DNA of 26,129 bases from JAIBJN01 sp035461525 (GTDB lineage Bacteria > Actinomycetota > Thermoleophilia > Gaiellales > Gaiellaceae): the NCBI GenBank assembly GCA_035461525.1, contig DATHVD010000010.1, forward strand, positions 1 to 26,129, in the 5' to 3' direction. Position 1 is the first letter of the stretch; each line of letters begins with the position of its first letter. The position numbers were made by a program, and so were the translations under genes. The notes beneath the pieces were generated by a model that saw only the letters and a program-made list of their open reading frames with translations, ran no database searches and was not told where the DNA came from. Shown in pieces: positions 23,045-26,129 of this stretch.

Positions 23045-23647
23045 CTAGACGATCCTCTCGCGGAGGGCCACGGCGACGGCCTGCGCGCGGTTGTGAACGT
23101 CGAGCTTTCCGAGGAGCCGCTGGATGTGCGTGCCCACCGTGTTATGGCTGATCACGAGCTCGGAGGCGATCTCCTTCTGAGAGAGACCCAGCGTCAGCAG
23201 GCCGAGGATCTGGGTTTCCCGAGGCGTGAGGCGGCGCTGTCCCGACAGGCTACCGGCGACGCGGGGGGACAGCCTCGACCGCCGCAAGGAGCGGCGGACA
23301 CGGGCGAGGAGCTCGTCCGGTTCGAACGGCTTGGCCACGTAGTCGTCGGCCCCCAGCAGCAGGCCCGCGATGCGGTCGCTGGAGTCGGTGCGGCGCCCGG
23401 CGATGAAGATGACCGGGAGGTCGGCGCCGTAGCGCTCTTGGCACTCGCGGCAGAACTCGTATCCGCTCGCGTCGGGCAGGTCGACCTCGAGCACGACGAG
23501 CTCCGGCGCCTCTTCCGTCATGCTCCACGCCTCTGCGGCACTCGCCGCCTTTCGCACCTCATAGCCGAGTCGCTCGAGGAGCGCAGCGACGACGTCCCGA
23601 CAGCGGTCGTCAGGATCGAGGACGAGAATCGGGCCGCAGGCGTCCAC
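23045..23647 (-). CDS. LuxR/NarL-type response regulator with Glu at the phospho-acceptor position
   Basis: 200 residues. The receiver domain (about 6-120) contains 'GPILVLDPDDRCRDVVAALLERLGYEV', 'ADLPVIFIAGRRTDSSDRIAGLLLGADDYVAKPFEPDELLARV' with the conserved Lys. The LuxR helix-turn-helix (about 138-195) reads 'LTPRETQILGLLTLGLSQKEIASELVISHNTVGTHIQRLLGKL'. The phosphorylation Asp is replaced by Glu54 (VVLEVDLP), and the second residue of the N-terminal acidic pair is Pro (LDPDD), so normal phosphotransfer is unlikely; Glu may mimic the phosphorylated state. No histidine kinase is adjacent. The start is GTG with a very short leader behind a near-consensus promoter. It is divergent from the large secreted protein and may control it. 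Confidence 0.92.
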   Translation of the reverse strand: MDACGPILVLDPDDRCRDVVAALLERLGYEVRKAASAAEAWSMTEEAPELVVLEVDLPDASGYEFCRECQERYGADLPVIFIAGRRTDSSDRIAGLLLGADDYVAKPFEPDELLARVRRSLRRSRLSPRVAGSLSGQRRLTPRETQILGLLTLGLSQKEIASELVISHNTVGTHIQRLLGKLDVHNRAQAVAVALRERIV

Positions 23648-23660
23648 GTCGGTCGCGTGG

Positions 23661-23689
23661 ATTGTACTACCACGGAGATGGCCGGTCTA
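23661..23689 (-). promoter_or_regulatory. Sigma70-type promoter of the response regulator
   Basis: The -35 TAGACC, an exact 17-nt spacer and the -10 TACAAT (5 of 6 to consensus) read towards the regulator. The predicted start is within about 10 nt of the GTG, so the mRNA is nearly leaderless, which agrees with the absence of a Shine-Dalgarno sequence. Confidence 0.65.
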
Positions 23690-23973
23690 GGGTTCGACTA
23701 CTGCCGATGCGGTAGTTGTCGGTAGAGCGGCCAGCGTCGCGCGAAGTTACGCCGAACGCTGCCTGGAACGGCCCACGAGAACCTTCTAGCGTCTCCGCAG
23801 AGCTGGGATCGTTTTCCAAAGTGATCTGCAAGTGAAGGGCCAGGCGGCCCAGCGCCTCCGGGGTTCGGGTGAAAGGAGGGGCGAAGAGAGTTCGGCGGCC
23901 ACCGTCGCGGACGGCACCCGAGTCCGCGGCGGCGAGACGCGACAAATTCCACTTCTCACAGGGAGAAAATCGA
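23690..23973. other. Upstream region of the secreted-protein gene
   Basis: No gene is seen. It holds a small inverted repeat at 23698-23715 (CTACTGC-CGAT-GCGGTAG) just behind the regulator's promoter, followed by a further GGTAG; these could be a regulator site. An AAAGGAGG at 23872 has no start codon at a suitable distance. I cannot identify a clear promoter for the downstream gene. Confidence 0.35.
23904..23930 (+). other. Hairpin in the 5' leader of the secreted-protein gene
   Basis: GTCGCGGAC pairs with GTCCGCGGC (9 bp with one G-T wobble) around a 9-nt loop, ending about 43 nt before the ATG and 30 nt before its ribosome site. It could stabilise the mRNA or regulate it; no known riboswitch is recognised. 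Confidence 0.35.
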
Positions 23974-25797
23974 ATGACACAACGAGTCATCGGATCGAAA
24001 GGGAGCAGGCGCAGGCACCGGCTGAGCCTGTTCCTGCCGTTCGCGGCAATCGCCGCGCTCGTGCTCGCAATCGGAGCGTCGGCAGGACCGATCAGCGTCG
24101 CGGCGGGATTCCAGGGCGACGATGGCAATCTCGTCGACGACGGCGACGGCATCGACTGGAACAGCTTCGACCCGGTCGAGTGGGACATTGGGACGGCGCC
24201 CTACCGCCAGGCGGCCAAGTCGGCCCTCGGCTGGGACTTCCTCGGACTCGAGGACGCACAGGCCACCAATACCGACAGCGCCTTTGCCGGCGGCACCAAG
24301 CAGGATCACAACTGTCCGACGGTCAACACGGGCAAGGCGCCGAACAAGGACGACCTGGAGCGCGTGTACCTCGCGAGTAAGGTCGACTCGACCACGGGGA
24401 ACGTCTACCTGGCGTTGGCGTGGGTGCGGATCCCGCAGAACACGACGTCGCCCTCGGCGCACATCGGCTTCGAGTTCAACAAGGCGACCTCGGGACCCTG
24501 CGGGGCCACGTCCGGCGGGCTCGTGCAGCGGACGGAAGGCGACCTCCTCTTCGTCTACGACTTCGAAGGCGGGACGACGGACTCCCCGACCATCACGCTC
24601 AGGGAGTGGGTCGCGTCTGGCTCGTGCGAGGTCGGCAATAGCAGCCCGCCCTGCTGGGGGCCGGCCGTGAACCTGACCGCGTCCGGCTTCGCCGAGGCGA
24701 GGGTCAACACGTCTCTCGTCGGGAGCGTGACGGACGCCTTGGCGCCTCCGGCACCACCCGATACCACCTCGGTCGACGACACGCTCGGGGTCAACGAGTT
24801 CGGTGAGGCGGTGATCGACCTGACCGGAGCGGGCGTCTTCGAGCCCGGCACGTGCGAGAGCTTCGGCAAGGCGTACGCGGTCAGCCGCAGCTCGGGCAAC
24901 TCCGCAAATGCGCAGATGAAGGACATCGCCGGACCGGGCGACTTCAGCCTGCAGAACTGCGGGACGATCATCATCAAGAAGCGGACGGATCCGCGTGGTG
25001 TCGACCAGGACTTCGGCTTCACGTCGAACATCGCGGGCAGCGAGCTGCTGTGCTCGCCCGACACGACGCCGGCGAGCTTCACCCTGAACGACGCGGCGGG
25101 GTCGGATACCACGCCGCCGACGGTCGGCAACACCCTGAGGTGTGACAACGTCCCGGCCGGCACGTACACGGTCACGGAGGGAGCAGATCCGCCGGACTTC
25201 GAGTTCGTGGACGTCCAATGCACCAGCACGAACTCGGGGACGAGTACCTCGACCCTGGGCAAGACGGCGACGATCACGCTGGCCGGCGGCGGCTCGGTCA
25301 CCTGCGTCTACACGAACCGGCAGCAGCTGGGTGCGATCCTCGTCACCAAGACGCGCAAGCATGCCGCGTCCGGCACGGGCGACCACCCGCATGCGGGGGT
25401 CGACTTCACGGTAGACGGCGTGACGAAGACGACGGACGCGAACGGCCAGGCCTGCTTCGATGGCCTCTCGTTCGACACCTACACCGTGACCGAGACCGTT
25501 CCCGCGGGCTATGTGCCCGACGCGACGTCGAAGGACGTCACGGTGGACAACAACGCGTCCTGCTCCGATGATCCATTCGGCGGGGAGACGGTGAGCTTCC
25601 ACAACACGCCGCTGACCAACATCACGGTCTCGGTCGACTCACAGGTCGACGGCGGTACGGCGTCGACGATCGAGTGCGTCGACTCGGGAGCCAGCCCCGT
25701 CTTCTCCGGCTCGACGGGGCCGAACGGCGACGGCTCCGCGACCGGGAATGACCTGGAGCCCGACACGTACGTCTGCACGATCGTGGTCGACCCGTAG
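23974..25797 (+). CDS. Large secreted protein with SpaA/collagen-binding-B-like domains
   Basis: 607 residues. A signal peptide is clear: basic N-terminus (SKGSRRRHR), hydrophobic core 'LSLFLPFAAIAALVLAIGA', and likely cleavage after ASA near 37. An acidic, Cys-containing N-terminal domain of unrecognised type spans about 42-325. Two SpaA-like beta domains follow: about 329-447 ('GTIIIKKRTDPRGVDQDFGF', 'NVPAGTYTVTEG', 'CVYTNRQ') and about 452-545 ('GAILVTKTRKH', 'GLSFDTYTVTETVPAGY', 'SFHNTP'). A short third beta segment ends the protein. There is no LPxTG motif, C-terminal membrane helix or basic tail, so it is probably released or held non-covalently. AGGGAG lies 8 nt before the ATG, favouring this start over a GTG 105 nt upstream. 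A surface or adhesive role is inferred. Confidence 0.87.
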   Translation: MTQRVIGSKGSRRRHRLSLFLPFAAIAALVLAIGASAGPISVAAGFQGDDGNLVDDGDGIDWNSFDPVEWDIGTAPYRQAAKSALGWDFLGLEDAQATNTDSAFAGGTKQDHNCPTVNTGKAPNKDDLERVYLASKVDSTTGNVYLALAWVRIPQNTTSPSAHIGFEFNKATSGPCGATSGGLVQRTEGDLLFVYDFEGGTTDSPTITLREWVASGSCEVGNSSPPCWGPAVNLTASGFAEARVNTSLVGSVTDALAPPAPPDTTSVDDTLGVNEFGEAVIDLTGAGVFEPGTCESFGKAYAVSRSSGNSANAQMKDIAGPGDFSLQNCGTIIIKKRTDPRGVDQDFGFTSNIAGSELLCSPDTTPASFTLNDAAGSDTTPPTVGNTLRCDNVPAGTYTVTEGADPPDFEFVDVQCTSTNSGTSTSTLGKTATITLAGGGSVTCVYTNRQQLGAILVTKTRKHAASGTGDHPHAGVDFTVDGVTKTTDANGQACFDGLSFDTYTVTETVPAGYVPDATSKDVTVDNNASCSDDPFGGETVSFHNTPLTNITVSVDSQVDGGTASTIECVDSGASPVFSGSTGPNGDGSATGNDLEPDTYVCTIVVDP

Positions 25798-25840
25798 GAA
25801 GTCGACGAAAGGACACACGCTCTCACAGATCAGACGCGAA

Positions 25841-25875
25841 CGCGACGGGGGCCGGCTCAGCCGGCCCCCGTCGCG
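25841..25875 (+). terminator. Strong terminator hairpin after the secreted-protein gene
   Basis: A perfect 17-bp stem (arms CGCGACGGGGGCCGGCT and its complement) around a single central base, in practice a 3-nt loop, 43 nt after the stop codon. No T-run follows. It is the longest perfect inverted repeat I noticed in the window and would also block transcription from the right. Confidence 0.8.
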
Positions 25876-26025
25876 CGCTCGGCCTCGATGCGACCGCCGC
25901 CATGGGCGTCCCGTCGACGAACGCTGACAGGGCGCAAACGCGCCTCGTGGACGGCTCCCGCCGTCTCTACGGCGGCGACGGCCGGTTCCTCGCGGAATCA
26001 CGTAGCTCGAGGGCGATCTTCTTCA
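25876..26025. other. Non-coding stretch between terminator and tRNA fragment
   Basis: No gene is supported here. The only structure seen is CCGCCGT-CTCT-ACGGCGG at 25958-25975, a perfect 7-bp stem with a 4-nt loop, about 50 nt beyond the 3' end of the tRNA fragment. It may be the former terminator of that tRNA gene. Confidence 0.4.
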
Positions 26026-26067
26026 TGCGCCTGCCAGGATTCGAACCTGGGACCCGCGGATTAGAAG
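26026..26067 (-). tRNA. 3' half of tRNA-Arg(TCT), probable att site
   Basis: Read on the minus strand this gives the anticodon loop CTTCTAA (anticodon TCT), the 3' anticodon strand TCCGC, a variable region, a complete T-arm (CCAGG-TTCGAAT-CCTGG), the acceptor 3' strand CAGGCGC and discriminator A, with no encoded CCA. The partner sequences for a whole tRNA are absent: the bases before the anticodon loop (TTCCA) do not pair with TCCGC, and no D-arm or 5' acceptor strand (GCGCCTG) occurs in the remaining 62 bases. Identity stops at the anticodon loop, a known crossover point for tyrosine integrases. The likely reading is the duplicated tRNA end at the left border of an element lying beyond the right edge. 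A split, intron-containing or misassembled gene are alternatives. Confidence 0.7.
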
Positions 26068-26129
26068 TGGAACGCTGAAGAACGAAGAGTCTCGCGCGTC
26101 CTCGTGAAACCGCATTGTTGAGCCGAATC

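Noticed and set aside
1..26129. CRISPR arrays, insertion sequences, origins
   Set aside because: No regularly spaced repeats, transposase motifs, terminal inverted repeats or DnaA-box clusters were seen.

Overview
The window is high-GC DNA with dense, tightly packed genes. It looks like an actinobacterium-type chromosome, most likely class Thermoleophilia (an inference). Supporting signs are an LLM-class flavin/F420-type oxidoreductase, cell-surface modules of the 'SGATFQCRLDG' type on a sigma-like protein, a LuxR-type response regulator with an unusual receiver, and SpaA-like secreted proteins. No plasmid or phage genes are visible, but the right edge carries a tRNA 3' half that looks like an integration scar.

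Layout. (1) 1-4142: the 5' 3.9 kb of gltB (glutamate synthase large subunit, minus strand, C-terminus outside the window). It is preceded by its own promoter, a 24-codon leader ORF and a strong stem-loop, an attenuator-like arrangement. (2) 4146-9693: a three-gene minus-strand operon joined by two ATGA overlaps: isochorismatase-family amidohydrolase, LLM-class oxidoreductase, and a one-polypeptide HyuA-HyuB ATP-dependent hydantoinase/oxoprolinase. (3) 9745-10356: a divergent TetR-family regulator. (4) 10349-12805: a sarcosine/dimethylglycine-dehydrogenase-like flavoprotein with a GcvT domain, divergent from (5) 12899-13573, a close relative of N-carbamoylsarcosine amidase. The same ~18-bp imperfect palindrome lies in both divergent intergenic regions, so genes 4146-13573 look like one TetR-controlled regulon. 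Read as a pathway, a cyclic N-methylated amide such as N-methylhydantoin (from creatinine) would be opened by HyuAB with ATP, decarbamoylated by the amidase to sarcosine, and demethylated to glycine with the methyl group passed to folate. No creatininase or creatinine deaminase is in the window. The roles of the LLM enzyme and of the second isochorismatase are open.

(6) 13570-18000, all minus strand: a DadA/glycine-oxidase-like flavoprotein, a solitary mreB, and a sigma-factor-like protein fused to a membrane helix and four Ig-like repeats. (7) 18170-20096: an NAD(P)-epimerase-like gene divergent from an ECF41 (SigJ-like) sigma factor, with mirrored candidate ECF41 promoters between them. (8) 20126-21486: an internally deleted dihydrofolate-reductase remnant, an intact RibD/DHFR-like gene, and about 520 bp of gene debris. 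(9) 21487-22920: an NCS1-family transporter, a class that includes hydantoin, allantoin and cytosine carriers and so could feed the regulon. (10) 23045-25797: a LuxR-type response regulator with Glu in place of the phospho-acceptor Asp, divergent from a large secreted protein with SpaA-like domains, closed by a 17-bp terminator hairpin. (11) 26026-26067: the 3' half of tRNA-Arg(TCT).
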